Assembly: GCA_029983705.1 (NCBI GenBank) | Contig: JASBYZ010000076.1 | Coordinates: 1-7,281, forward strand | Reading direction: 5' to 3' | From: Coriobacteriales bacterium | GTDB taxonomy: Bacteria; Actinomycetota; Coriobacteriia; Coriobacteriales; JAEZZM01 | Length of the DNA stretch: 7,281 nt | Shown: one piece after another, positions 1-7,010 of the stretch | Layout of the letters: the number at the start of each line of letters is the position of its first letter | How positions within the stretch are numbered: the first letter of the stretch is position 1 | Position numbers and translations under genes: made by a program | Notes under the pieces: generated by a model | Told to the model about the DNA's origin: nothing | Databases searched by the model: none | The model's input: only the letters and a program-made list of their open reading frames with translations

Positions 1-3
1 TAA

Positions 4-45
4 ACAGGATGTCTCTTAGTTCACATCACCTGTCTACTTTTTGTT
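4..45 (+). terminator. Possible weak intrinsic terminator of a gene upstream of the window
   Basis: ACAGG-ATGT (4-12) can pair with ACAT-CA-CCTGT (23-33), giving 4+5 base pairs with a two-base bulge and a ten-base loop. A T-rich run (CTACTTTTTGTT, 34-45) follows on the plus strand. The window opens with TAA, which could be the stop codon of a plus-strand gene lying to the left, but one codon is not evidence of a reading frame. The bulge and the four bases between stem and T run make this a weak call. Confidence 0.25.
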
Positions 46-140
46 AGGCAGTGCATATCCCCTTTAATAGTAGTGTCAATATGTCATTAATATGTTAACA
101 ATTTAAGTGATTATAGAAATTTAGAAGCTACTTATTACAT

Positions 141-187
141 AACAAAACAAAAAAGTCCTCACATTTAATTTTTTAATGTGAGGACTT
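141..187 (-). terminator. Rho-independent terminator of the BASS transporter gene
   Basis: A perfect 13-bp inverted repeat, AAGTCCTCACATT (153-165) and AATGTGAGGACTT (175-187), encloses a nine-base AT loop. Read on the minus strand, the stem is followed at once by TTTTGTTTTGTT (152-141), a good U-tract. It begins 23 bases past the TAA of the minus-strand transporter gene. The plus-strand side (AAGATATTTTAT) has no proper T run, so it should work mainly for minus-strand transcription. Confidence 0.9.
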
Positions 188-210
188 AAGATATTTTATC
201 AATCTGCTGT

Positions 211-1206
211 TTAAGCTTCTACAGGCACTCCTGCGCTAAGCTTCTCCTCTTTTACAGGCTCTTCTTCCTTATAGGTAGCTCTAAAGATGTTTGCGAGAAT
301 TGCGCCTGATAAGTTGTGCCAAACACTAAATACTGCACCAGGTACTGCTGCAAGTGGATACTGAGCAAAGTGGGTTGCAGCCAAAGAGGTTGCAAGACCA
401 GAGTTTTGCATTCCTACCTCAACAGAGATTGCACGTCTTTGAGCTTGAGTAAAGCCCATAGCACTAGCAACTGCAAATCCTAACATGTAGCCTAAAACAT
501 TGTGCAAGATTACAACCACACAGATTAGTAAACCAACGCTCATGATTTGAGACTCGTTAGCAGAAACTACTGCAGCTAAAATCATCGAGATACCAAAGAT
601 TGATACCAGTGGTAAAACTCCTGATAAGTTTTGAGCAAAATCAGAGAAAAATTTGTTTACTAATACGCCCAGAGCAATTGGAACTATAACAATTTGGATG
701 ATTGATAAGAACATAGCTGTTGGATCAACAGAGATGTTTTGGCCCGCTAATAAAAGTGTTAAGGCTGGTGTAACTATTGGAGCTAGCAAGGTTGTGCAGG
801 CAGTCATATCAACCGATAAGGCAACATCACCTTTTGATAAGTAGGTAATTACGTTAGATGAGGTACCGCCAGGGCAGGTACCAACCAAGATTACACCAAT
901 CGCAAGCTCTGGTGGCAAATTAAATACCTTTACTAAACAAAATGCTAAAAATGGCATAATAACAAATTGGCAGGCTATACCCATTAAAGCAGCCCTTGGT
1001 TTAGTGATTACAACCTTAAAATCTTCTGCCTTTAAGGTAAGACCCATACCAAACATAATCAGTCCCAAAAGTGGATTGATGTAGGAGCCCTTAGCTACAG
1101 CACTTACCTGAGCAGGAAAGAGGAGTGCAATCGCTGCTACTAGAATAATAATGAGCGCCATATACTTTACTACGAATTTGCTTATGTTTGTCAGCGTTTG
1201 CATCAT
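211..1206 (-). CDS. Bile acid:sodium symporter (BASS) family transporter
   Basis: This 331-residue protein is the usual size for a bacterial BASS carrier (TC 2.A.28), an inner-membrane protein that moves organic anions with Na+. About nine or ten hydrophobic segments fill residues 10-310. Family motifs are FGMGLTL (52-58), CPGGTSSN (111-118), EVGMQNSGLA (263-272) and WHNLSG (296-301). Aligned from memory with the Neisseria ASBT structure, the sodium ligands are all kept at a constant offset of 3: Q80, S117, N118, S131, T135, E263 and Q267. An acidic cytoplasmic tail (about 313-322) follows the last helix. The gene starts with two consecutive ATGs. The GGGGAGG Shine-Dalgarno site (1217-1211) lies 4 bases from the first and 7 from the second, so Met2 (1203) may be the true start. 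The substrate cannot be read from sequence: bile acids, pantoate or other carboxylates are known in the family. It stands alone, with its own terminator. Confidence 0.93.
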   Translation of the reverse strand: MMQTLTNISKFVVKYMALIIILVAAIALLFPAQVSAVAKGSYINPLLGLIMFGMGLTLKAEDFKVVITKPRAALMGIACQFVIMPFLAFCLVKVFNLPPELAIGVILVGTCPGGTSSNVITYLSKGDVALSVDMTACTTLLAPIVTPALTLLLAGQNISVDPTAMFLSIIQIVIVPIALGVLVNKFFSDFAQNLSGVLPLVSIFGISMILAAVVSANESQIMSVGLLICVVVILHNVLGYMLGFAVASAMGFTQAQRRAISVEVGMQNSGLATSLAATHFAQYPLAAVPGAVFSVWHNLSGAILANIFRATYKEEEPVKEEKLSAGVPVEA

Positions 1207-1210
1207 ATAA

Positions 1211-1250
1211 CCTCCCCAGGTCTCAAAGAATGAATGTGAAGAAGATTATA
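1211..1250 (-). promoter_or_regulatory. Candidate -10 element and ribosome binding site of the BASS gene
   Basis: On the minus strand a perfect TATAAT (1250-1245) lies about 40 bases before the start codons, followed by a strong GGGGAGG Shine-Dalgarno site (1217-1211). No convincing -35 hexamer is present 16-18 bases upstream (the best reads AACATA). The ribosome site is well supported; the promoter is only a candidate. Confidence 0.4.
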
Positions 1251-1340
1251 TGAACGCTTTGAGTAATTATGTTAGTTTCAACTCCCAAACGGGGTAGACT
1301 TCTCTAAAATGGCTTAAAATGAATAAAATTTCTGCTTAAT

Positions 1341-1346
1341 AGGTGG
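1341..1346 (+). promoter_or_regulatory. Ribosome binding site of the small membrane protein gene
   Basis: AGGTGG lies 6 bases before the ATG at 1353. It supports that start over the in-frame Met codon nine codons further on, and supports the gene being translated at all. Confidence 0.65.
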
Positions 1347-1352
1347 TATTTC

Positions 1353-1898
1353 ATGACGCAAGACACAAAATACAAAGAGATGAATAAGAAGCTTCTTACG
1401 CCTTTTAGAAAATTTATTCTTGCCTTGTTTGTCTTAGTAATGGTATCTTACGCTCTCTTAGCACTTAATAATACTGCCCTTAGAGAACAAAATCTTGCGT
1501 TTACCCCACCAATTTTTAATACCTTGCTCATTTGTGGCATAGTATCGTTTATGCTGCTCTTAATAAGCTTGGCACTTGTAGCTATAAACTTTGTTGGGAA
1601 AAAGACCGCTGAAAGACCCTGGCTTAATCTCTTTTCATTAATTATCAGCTCTTTGATAGCACTTGCTCTAGTTGGGATATGCGGACTCTACTGTTTGTTG
1701 ATGCTCGCCTTTGGCTTTCAAGATGCAAAAATTATTGAAAGGCCTTTAGAGCAAAATCCCGATGTTATGGTTAAGTATTATGTGGTAGATGTAGGTTGGC
1801 TTGACACTATGTATGAATTTCATGATTACATCAACCCATTTGTTATGACTAACAGCTCAGAGCGCGTGATGGATAGGCCTAAAGAATTTGAGCTTTAG
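1353..1898 (+). CDS. Uncharacterised three-helix membrane protein with extracytoplasmic tail
   Basis: I do not recognise this 181-residue protein. A basic N-terminus (K6, K8, K12, K13, R19, K20) precedes helix 1 (about 21-38). A polar loop (39-56) leads to helix 2 (57-81), a short positive loop (KKTAER, 83-88) to helix 3 (91-120), and a soluble tail fills 121-181. By the positive-inside rule the N-terminus and the 82-90 loop are cytoplasmic, so the tail should lie outside. The tail is rich in aromatic and acidic residues, for example KYYVVDVGWLDTMYEF (141-156) and HDYINPF (157-163), and may be a small folded domain. There is no signal peptidase or lipobox motif. The AGGTGG ribosome site and neighbour-like codon use argue that it is real. 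It is divergent from the BASS gene, and its TAG stop overlaps the murJ stop tail to tail. No function is proposed. Confidence 0.8.
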   Translation: MTQDTKYKEMNKKLLTPFRKFILALFVLVMVSYALLALNNTALREQNLAFTPPIFNTLLICGIVSFMLLLISLALVAINFVGKKTAERPWLNLFSLIISSLIALALVGICGLYCLLMLAFGFQDAKIIERPLEQNPDVMVKYYVVDVGWLDTMYEFHDYINPFVMTNSSERVMDRPKEFEL

Positions 1899-3523
1899 TG
1901 GCGAAAAAGTTTTCTCTTAATTTTTTGTAGAACGCTAAGTATTGCATCTGCCTCTTGTACCTTACAAAGTGCTGCAAGTCCATAGCACACTATTAGTGCA
2001 ATAATTCCCGCAACAAGAAGGTATACAAAGGCTTGAGCTAAAGATCCACTTAAACCACCAAAGATTACATACAAAAGATTTAGTACTCCATAACCTGCAA
2101 GAGCGCCAAGACCGCCAAAGATAAGGGAAAATAAAATAGTTTTACAGAGGGATGCTATCTGCATGCCTCCCATAATCTTTCTAATGTATACAAAGAGAGC
2201 CACAACTGCAAAACTGTTAAACACAAAGCGAGCAATTGCAGTACCGGCCATACCAAAGCCTTCAAAGTTAAAAACGCCAACAGTAAGCACTAACAATAAG
2301 ACAATTTGAAGTGAACACGAAAAAAGATTGATAAGAGAAAAGCTTACCATCCTATGCATTGCTGAATATACCTTATTGAGATACATCATGACCGCATAAA
2401 ATGGAAGCGCTGGTGCTATCCAACAGAGGTACTCTGCAATTTCATACACAGAATTCTTATCAAAGGCGCCTACGTGAAATAGGGTCATAAGTGGTTCAGA
2501 AAACACAATCAAAAAGAGGGCGAAGGGCACCATGGTAAAAATCAAATCCTTAGTACCTTTAAGCACGGTAGATTTAAACAGCTCCTTATTGTTATTTGAG
2601 TACATATCAGAAAGCTCAGTAAATAAGGTAGTTGAAATTGGAACCGCTAAAAAAGAATAGGGCAAGGTATACCAAAGTTTTGCGTAATAAATAATTGAAG
2701 GACCAGTTGCAACAGCCGCAAGCGCTACTGCGTTTTGCACTGAGGTAGCAGCAGTTGATGCCACCATAACTAATACTGCCGGAAGACCAAGCTTAAGCGT
2801 CTCTTTAAGAGCTGGGTCTTTAAAGTTAATCTTGAGCTTAATTTTGATATTTTTCTTTTTTAAAGCTGGAATTTGCACGAGAAGCATGGCAAGCACACCC
2901 AAAGAGGTGCCTAGACCAATAACCGCAAGCGCTATGTTAGGATGGCTATCCTTTACAAGTACGTAGATAAGCATGGTTACTATGGTTACCAAGTTATTAA
3001 AAATTGGAGCAACAGCTGGCCAGAGGTATTCTCGCTCAGCATTTAAAATGCCCGACATAACACTTGAAACACCATACATAACAATCTGTATAGCAAAAAA
3101 CCTAAAGAAAAATGTTGCAAGCTCATTGGTTGCAGAGTCACTTGAGCTATCTAAAAAGTTTTGAGTAAATATAAGTTGAGCTGCAAAAATAGTTGCAAGA
3201 ATTGAAACAATGCCCAAGAGTAAAAATGTAATGCTCAAAATATTTGAGGCATAGGCATTGGCACCTTTTTGTCCCAGTTCCTTTTTAACCTGCATATACA
3301 CTGGTAAAAAGGCGGTAACTAAAATACCACCCATAACCATCTCATAGAGCATGTTAGGTAGATTGTTTGCAATTTGATAGGCAGATGACAGAAGGGTATT
3401 GCCAAGTGCAAAGGCCAAAGCCCACGTTCTTACAAAACCTGTAAGACGAGAAAAAATGATAGCTATAGAGATAATGGCAGCATTTCTACCTATAGAAACC
3501 TGCTGTGTATCTGACTGTCCCAA
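1895..3523 (-). CDS. murJ: MurJ/MviN-type lipid II flippase
   Basis: MurJ, of the MOP exporter superfamily, flips undecaprenyl-linked peptidoglycan precursor (lipid II) across the cytoplasmic membrane. The 542 residues are the family's usual length and hydrophobic segments fit about 14 helices. Visible family marks are SRLTGFVR (25-32), LPN (55-57), NAEREYLWPAVAPIFNN (161-177), a basic cytoplasmic loop after helix 6 (222-235), YYAKLWYTLP (279-288) and LFHVGAF (348-354). By hand alignment, E. coli Arg18 and Arg24 correspond to R26 and R32. The positions of E. coli Asp39, Arg52, Arg53, Glu57 and Arg270 are S47, Y60, E61, G65 and L283, a pattern I associate with actinobacterial homologues. No pseudokinase domain is fused, unlike mycobacterial MviN. 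The start is TTG (3523-3521), 8 bases after AGGA; the next Met (58) is too far inside. It is last in the uvrA-ybaK-murJ cluster, 2 bases after the ybaK stop. Confidence 0.9.
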   Translation of the reverse strand: MGQSDTQQVSIGRNAAIISIAIIFSRLTGFVRTWALAFALGNTLLSSAYQIANNLPNMLYEMVMGGILVTAFLPVYMQVKKELGQKGANAYASNILSITFLLLGIVSILATIFAAQLIFTQNFLDSSSDSATNELATFFFRFFAIQIVMYGVSSVMSGILNAEREYLWPAVAPIFNNLVTIVTMLIYVLVKDSHPNIALAVIGLGTSLGVLAMLLVQIPALKKKNIKIKLKINFKDPALKETLKLGLPAVLVMVASTAATSVQNAVALAAVATGPSIIYYAKLWYTLPYSFLAVPISTTLFTELSDMYSNNNKELFKSTVLKGTKDLIFTMVPFALFLIVFSEPLMTLFHVGAFDKNSVYEIAEYLCWIAPALPFYAVMMYLNKVYSAMHRMVSFSLINLFSCSLQIVLLLVLTVGVFNFEGFGMAGTAIARFVFNSFAVVALFVYIRKIMGGMQIASLCKTILFSLIFGGLGALAGYGVLNLLYVIFGGLSGSLAQAFVYLLVAGIIALIVCYGLAALCKVQEADAILSVLQKIKRKLFRH

Positions 3524-3525
3524 GC

Positions 3526-4011
3526 TTACTTTCCTACTATGTCAACAAACTGAGCTGAGACTACTGAAGCAAGTTCTTTAGGATTTACTATCAGCTGAAT
3601 CCCTCGCTGCCCCGCGCTGCAGGCAATAGTGTCATGCTCAAGTGCACTAAGATGTATAAAGGTAGGATACAACTTTTTCATAGCTAAAGGCGAGCATCCG
3701 CCACGTATATATCCAGTAATATCTTTAAGCTCTTTAACCGCAAGCATATGAACGGATTTATGGCCGGATACTTGAGCAGCCTTTTTTAGATCTAATTCCT
3801 CTGCTACTGGTATAACAAAGACAACAAAATCATTGGTATTAGAGCGGGTAACTAAGGTCTTAAAGACCCTAGCTGGATCTTCTCCAAGGCTCTCAGCTGC
3901 ATGAACACCAGAAAGGTCTTCATCAACTTCATATTCTTTTATCTCGTAGCCAACACCCGCGCTCTCAAGTTCACGCATGGCGTTAGTCTTTTTAATCTTA
4001 TGTTTAGCCAT
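3526..4011 (-). CDS. ybaK: YbaK/EbsC-family aminoacyl-tRNA deacylase
   Basis: The YbaK/EbsC family are free-standing trans-editing enzymes related to the insertion domain of bacterial prolyl-tRNA synthetase; they hydrolyse mischarged tRNA in the cytoplasm, classically Cys-tRNA(Pro). The 161 residues match the usual single-domain length. Seen in order are KTNAMRELESAGV (8-20), VFKTLV (49-54, with K51 aligning to the essential Lys46 of H. influenzae YbaK), VIPV (67-70), KSVHML (85-90), GYIRGGCSPLAMK (100-112, the glycine-rich substrate loop) and SAGQRGIQLIVNPKEL (132-147). The ATG (4011) is 2 bases past the uvrA stop. Upstream there is only AGAGAG, so translation is probably coupled to uvrA. 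It lies between uvrA and murJ, 2 bases from each. Whether it clears Cys-tRNA(Pro), Ala-tRNA(Pro) or another substrate cannot be told from sequence. Confidence 0.9.
   Translation of the reverse strand: MAKHKIKKTNAMRELESAGVGYEIKEYEVDEDLSGVHAAESLGEDPARVFKTLVTRSNTNDFVVFVIPVAEELDLKKAAQVSGHKSVHMLAVKELKDITGYIRGGCSPLAMKKLYPTFIHLSALEHDTIACSAGQRGIQLIVNPKELASVVSAQFVDIVGK
3532..3535 (-). promoter_or_regulatory. Ribosome binding site deciding the TTG start of murJ
   Basis: On the minus strand AGGA (3535-3532, within TAGGAAAG) sits inside the last codons of ybaK and 8 bases before the TTG at 3523. There is no ATG or GTG nearby in frame, and the first internal Met lies at residue 58, beyond the first helix. 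The weak site and 2-base gap suggest translational coupling with ybaK. Confidence 0.6.
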
Positions 4012-4013
4012 AG

Positions 4014-6857
4014 TTACTCTCTATCGCGCTTAAGTATAGGCTCAAGGAATTTGGCAGTATAGGACTTTTTGCACTTCACAATTTCTTCAGGCGTTCCGTA
4101 GGCAACAAGCTCTCCTCCACCTTCTCCGCCTTCAGGTCCTAAGTCAATGATTCTATCGGCAACCTTAACTACGTCAAGGTTATGTTCAATAATCAAGACA
4201 GTATTTCCCGCATCAACTAAGCGCTGAAGCACTTCTATCAACTGAGCAACGTCTTCAAAGTGTAGACCAGTAGTAGGCTCATCAAGAATGTAAAAGGTCT
4301 TACCGATTTGCTTTCTATGAAGCTCTTTTGCGAGCTTAACTCTCTGAGCCTCTCCGCCAGATAAGGTGGTTGCCGGCTGGCCCAAGCTTACGTATCCAAG
4401 CCCAACATCATAAAGCGTCTGAAGCTTGCGCTTGATGCTTGGAATATTTTCAAAGAACTTAAGCGCCTCACTAACTGTCATATTGAGCACATCTGCAATT
4501 GACTTATCGCGATAGGTGATTTGGAGCGTTTCTCTGTTATATCTATCTCCCCCGCAGACCTCGCAAGGTACATAAATATCTGGCAAGAAGTGCATCTCAA
4601 TCTTGAGTTGACCATCACCCTTACATGCCTCGCATCTACCGCCTGGAACGTTAAAAGAAAATCTTCCCGGACCATAGCCCCTGATCTTAGACTCAGGAAC
4701 TGAGGCAAAAAGCTTTCTAATGTCATCCCACAAAGAGATGTAGGTTGCTGGGTTAGAGCGCGGAGTTCTACCGATTGGACTTTGGTCAATATCTATAACC
4801 TTATCAATCTCATCAAGTCCGCTCAGTTTTCTATAGTCTCCAACTGGCTTTTTAGCGTGGTGGATAATATTACTTAAAGCTGGTGCAAGCGTGTCTGTAA
4901 CAAGTGATGATTTACCAGAACCAGATACACCTGTGACCACGGTAAGTGTTCCAAGCTCTATTTCAACATCAATATTTTTGAGGTTATTTTCTTTTGCACC
5001 GTAAAGCTTGAGTGAACCTTTTTGGGGCTGTCTTCTTTCTTTGGGTACCGCAATCTTCTTTTTGCCACTTAAATACTGACCAGTTAGAGAATCCTTGCAT
5101 GCCATAATATCTTTTGGCGTACCAGCACAGACTACCTTACCGCCAAGCTCTCCTGCGCGAGGTCCCATATCAACCACATAGTCTGCAGCCCTGATGGTAT
5201 CCTCATCATGCTCTACCACAAGCACTGAGTTTCCAAGATCGCGCAGGTGCTCAAGGGTTTTTATAAGGCGCTCATTATCTCTTTGGTGAAGACCAATAGA
5301 TGGCTCATCCAAAACATAGAGCACTCCTACAAGACCAGCTCCAATTTGGGTTGCAAGTCTAATACGCTGGGCTTCTCCACCAGATAAGGTAGCACTTGCA
5401 CGAGTAAGCGTTAAGTAATCAAGGCCTACATCCACCAAAAAGCGCAGGCGCTCAATAATCTCTTTAACAATGCGCTGACCAATCAGTTTTTGACGCTCGG
5501 TGAGTTCAAGCTGTTCTAAAAATTCAAGCTCATCTTTGGTAGACATCTCAGTGAGATCAAAAATGCTCTTATCTCCCACCGTAACCGCTAAATACTCAGG
5601 CTTTAAGCGGGCACCGTGACAAGCAGGACAGGGCTCTTCTCTGATGTACTGCTCAAGGCGCGCCTTCATGTTCTCGTTTTTAGTCTCAGAATATTTTTCA
5701 TGGATGATAGCTCTAATACCACTAAACTTAATAAACCAGTGAGTGTCTCTTCCGTCTTTGGTATGGTAGTCTACCCTGATTTTCTTTTCGCCAAGCCCGT
5801 TTAAAAGCGCCTCTTGTACCTTGTCTGAAAGGTCTTCCCACGGAGTTTCTGGATCAACCTTTAAGTGCTTGCACACTGCATTAAATATCTGAGGATAGTA
5901 GTTTGAATTTGAGAAAAGCTTACCAAAGGCCCCGTCATTGATTGACTTTGTTGGGTCTTCAATCATGGCCTTACCATCAATCACCTGACGCATTCCCAGA
6001 CCGTCACAGACTGGGCAAGCGCCGTATGGTGCGTTAAATGAAAAATCTCGAGGCTCTAAAGAGTCAATTGAGTGTCCGTGCACAGGACAGGCAAGTGCTA
6101 AAGAAAACTCATCGTATTTTTCTGGCATATCGTCTTGAGCAGGAAGGTAGATGCCTACGTTTCCGTTTGAGAGTGTTGTTGCATTTTCAACTGCCTCAGC
6201 TATACGTCCAAGTGCAGACTTTTTAATTACCACGCGGTCAACAACAACCTCGATATCATGCTTGAACTTTTTATCTAAGATAATCTCTTCGTCAAGCTCT
6301 CTGACCTCACCATCAACTCTTACACGAGTAAAGCCCTCACGCTTAAAGCTCTCAAGAAGCTTTACATGCTCACCTTTCTTACCTTTGATAACTGGTGAGG
6401 TGATATAGGCACGTTTGCCATCTCCAGCATCAATGATCTTATCGGCAATTTGATCGGTAGTTTGAGCTTCAATTACACGCCCGCACTCAGGACAGTGTGG
6501 TACACCAATACGAGCATATAAAAGACGCAGGTAATCATAGATTTCTGTTACCGTACCAACAGTTGAGCGAGGGTTTTTAGAGGTTGTTTTTTGGTCAATT
6601 GATACTGCAGGCGAAAGTCCATCGATCTTATCGACATCTGGTTTATCCATCTGACCCAAAAATTGACGCGCATACGATGAGAGAGACTCAACGTATCTAC
6701 GCTGGCCTTCTGCATAGATGGTGTCAAAGGCAAGAGATGACTTACCAGATCCAGACAGTCCCGTTAATACCACAAGTTTGTCTCGTGGAATTTCAAGACT
6801 CACATTATCTAAATTGTGCTGACGTGCACCTTCAATAACAATTTTATCCTGTGCCAA
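4014..6857 (-). CDS. uvrA: Excinuclease ABC subunit A (UvrA)
   Basis: UvrA is the ATP-dependent damage-recognition subunit of UvrABC nucleotide-excision repair; its dimer finds lesions and loads UvrB. The 947 residues are full length. First ABC half: Walker A GLSGSGKSS (33-41), signature LSGGEAQRIRLA (491-502), Walker B YVLDEPS (514-520), switch His in VVEHDED (548-550). Second half: GVSGSGKSS (643-651), LSGGEAQRVKLA (832-843), YILDEPTTG (856-864), EHNLD (891-895). Zinc-binding pairs are C122/C125 with C410/C413; C257/H260 with C281/C284; and C742/C745 with C765/C768, suggesting three zinc sites, the middle one with His replacing a Cys. RVRVDGEV (178-185) and the region around it belong to the UvrB-binding and insertion part. 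The start is TTG (6857-6855), 8 bases after GAGGAG, and gives the expected N-terminus MAQDKIVIEGARQHNL. It leads the uvrA-ybaK-murJ cluster. Confidence 0.98.
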   Translation of the reverse strand: MAQDKIVIEGARQHNLDNVSLEIPRDKLVVLTGLSGSGKSSLAFDTIYAEGQRRYVESLSSYARQFLGQMDKPDVDKIDGLSPAVSIDQKTTSKNPRSTVGTVTEIYDYLRLLYARIGVPHCPECGRVIEAQTTDQIADKIIDAGDGKRAYITSPVIKGKKGEHVKLLESFKREGFTRVRVDGEVRELDEEIILDKKFKHDIEVVVDRVVIKKSALGRIAEAVENATTLSNGNVGIYLPAQDDMPEKYDEFSLALACPVHGHSIDSLEPRDFSFNAPYGACPVCDGLGMRQVIDGKAMIEDPTKSINDGAFGKLFSNSNYYPQIFNAVCKHLKVDPETPWEDLSDKVQEALLNGLGEKKIRVDYHTKDGRDTHWFIKFSGIRAIIHEKYSETKNENMKARLEQYIREEPCPACHGARLKPEYLAVTVGDKSIFDLTEMSTKDELEFLEQLELTERQKLIGQRIVKEIIERLRFLVDVGLDYLTLTRASATLSGGEAQRIRLATQIGAGLVGVLYVLDEPSIGLHQRDNERLIKTLEHLRDLGNSVLVVEHDEDTIRAADYVVDMGPRAGELGGKVVCAGTPKDIMACKDSLTGQYLSGKKKIAVPKERRQPQKGSLKLYGAKENNLKNIDVEIELGTLTVVTGVSGSGKSSLVTDTLAPALSNIIHHAKKPVGDYRKLSGLDEIDKVIDIDQSPIGRTPRSNPATYISLWDDIRKLFASVPESKIRGYGPGRFSFNVPGGRCEACKGDGQLKIEMHFLPDIYVPCEVCGGDRYNRETLQITYRDKSIADVLNMTVSEALKFFENIPSIKRKLQTLYDVGLGYVSLGQPATTLSGGEAQRVKLAKELHRKQIGKTFYILDEPTTGLHFEDVAQLIEVLQRLVDAGNTVLIIEHNLDVVKVADRIIDLGPEGGEGGGELVAYGTPEEIVKCKKSYTAKFLEPILKRDRE

Positions 6858-6865
6858 AGTGTAAG

Positions 6866-6871
6866 CTCCTC
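6866..6871 (-). promoter_or_regulatory. Ribosome binding site deciding the TTG start of uvrA
   Basis: A strong GAGGAG (6871-6866 on the minus strand) lies 8 bases before TTG at 6857. The protein then begins exactly where UvrA homologues do, so TTG is the start although no ATG is available. Confidence 0.85.
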
Positions 6872-7004
6872 AAGTGTTTTTACAAAACATATCAACTGTA
6901 CCCGATTTAGGCTTTTGCTGTGTGTAGGCTTAGATTTGAATTCTCAAATTATGCAAATAATGGGTATATACGATAAACTCAGTTAGAGATGTAATTTATA
7001 TATT

Positions 7005-7010
7005 GGAGGG
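7005..7010 (+). promoter_or_regulatory. Ribosome binding site of mrp
   Basis: GGAGGG lies 7 bases before the ATG at 7018 and fixes the start. The frame is closed upstream by TAA at 6958. Confidence 0.85.

Noticed and set aside
41..68. Promoter-like TTGTTA-16-TTTAAT on the plus strand
   Set aside because: The region is AT-rich so such matches are expected by chance, and no plus-strand gene follows before the transporter on the other strand.
653..844. Plus-strand open frame of 63 codons inside the BASS gene
   Set aside because: Antisense to conserved transmembrane and Na+-site codons; no start signal of its own.
1282..1295. CCC-AAAC-GGG small hairpin in the transporter/membrane protein gap
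   Set aside because: Only three to four base pairs, with no T run; nothing ties it to regulation.
1879..1898. CTAAAG/CTTTAG hairpin at the convergent stop codons as a bidirectional terminator
   Set aside because: Six AU-rich pairs with an eight-base loop and no T run on either strand; too weak for intrinsic termination.
6151..6408. Plus-strand open frame of 85 codons inside uvrA
   Set aside because: Serine-rich low-complexity translation antisense to conserved UvrA residues; a frame shadow with no ribosome site. The same holds for the other short frames inside uvrA and murJ.
6881..6900. TACA...TGTA dyad with central ATAT as a possible LexA or other operator
   Set aside because: Only the four outer bases on each side pair; the inner halves do not match each other or the CGAAC-N4-GTTCG consensus.
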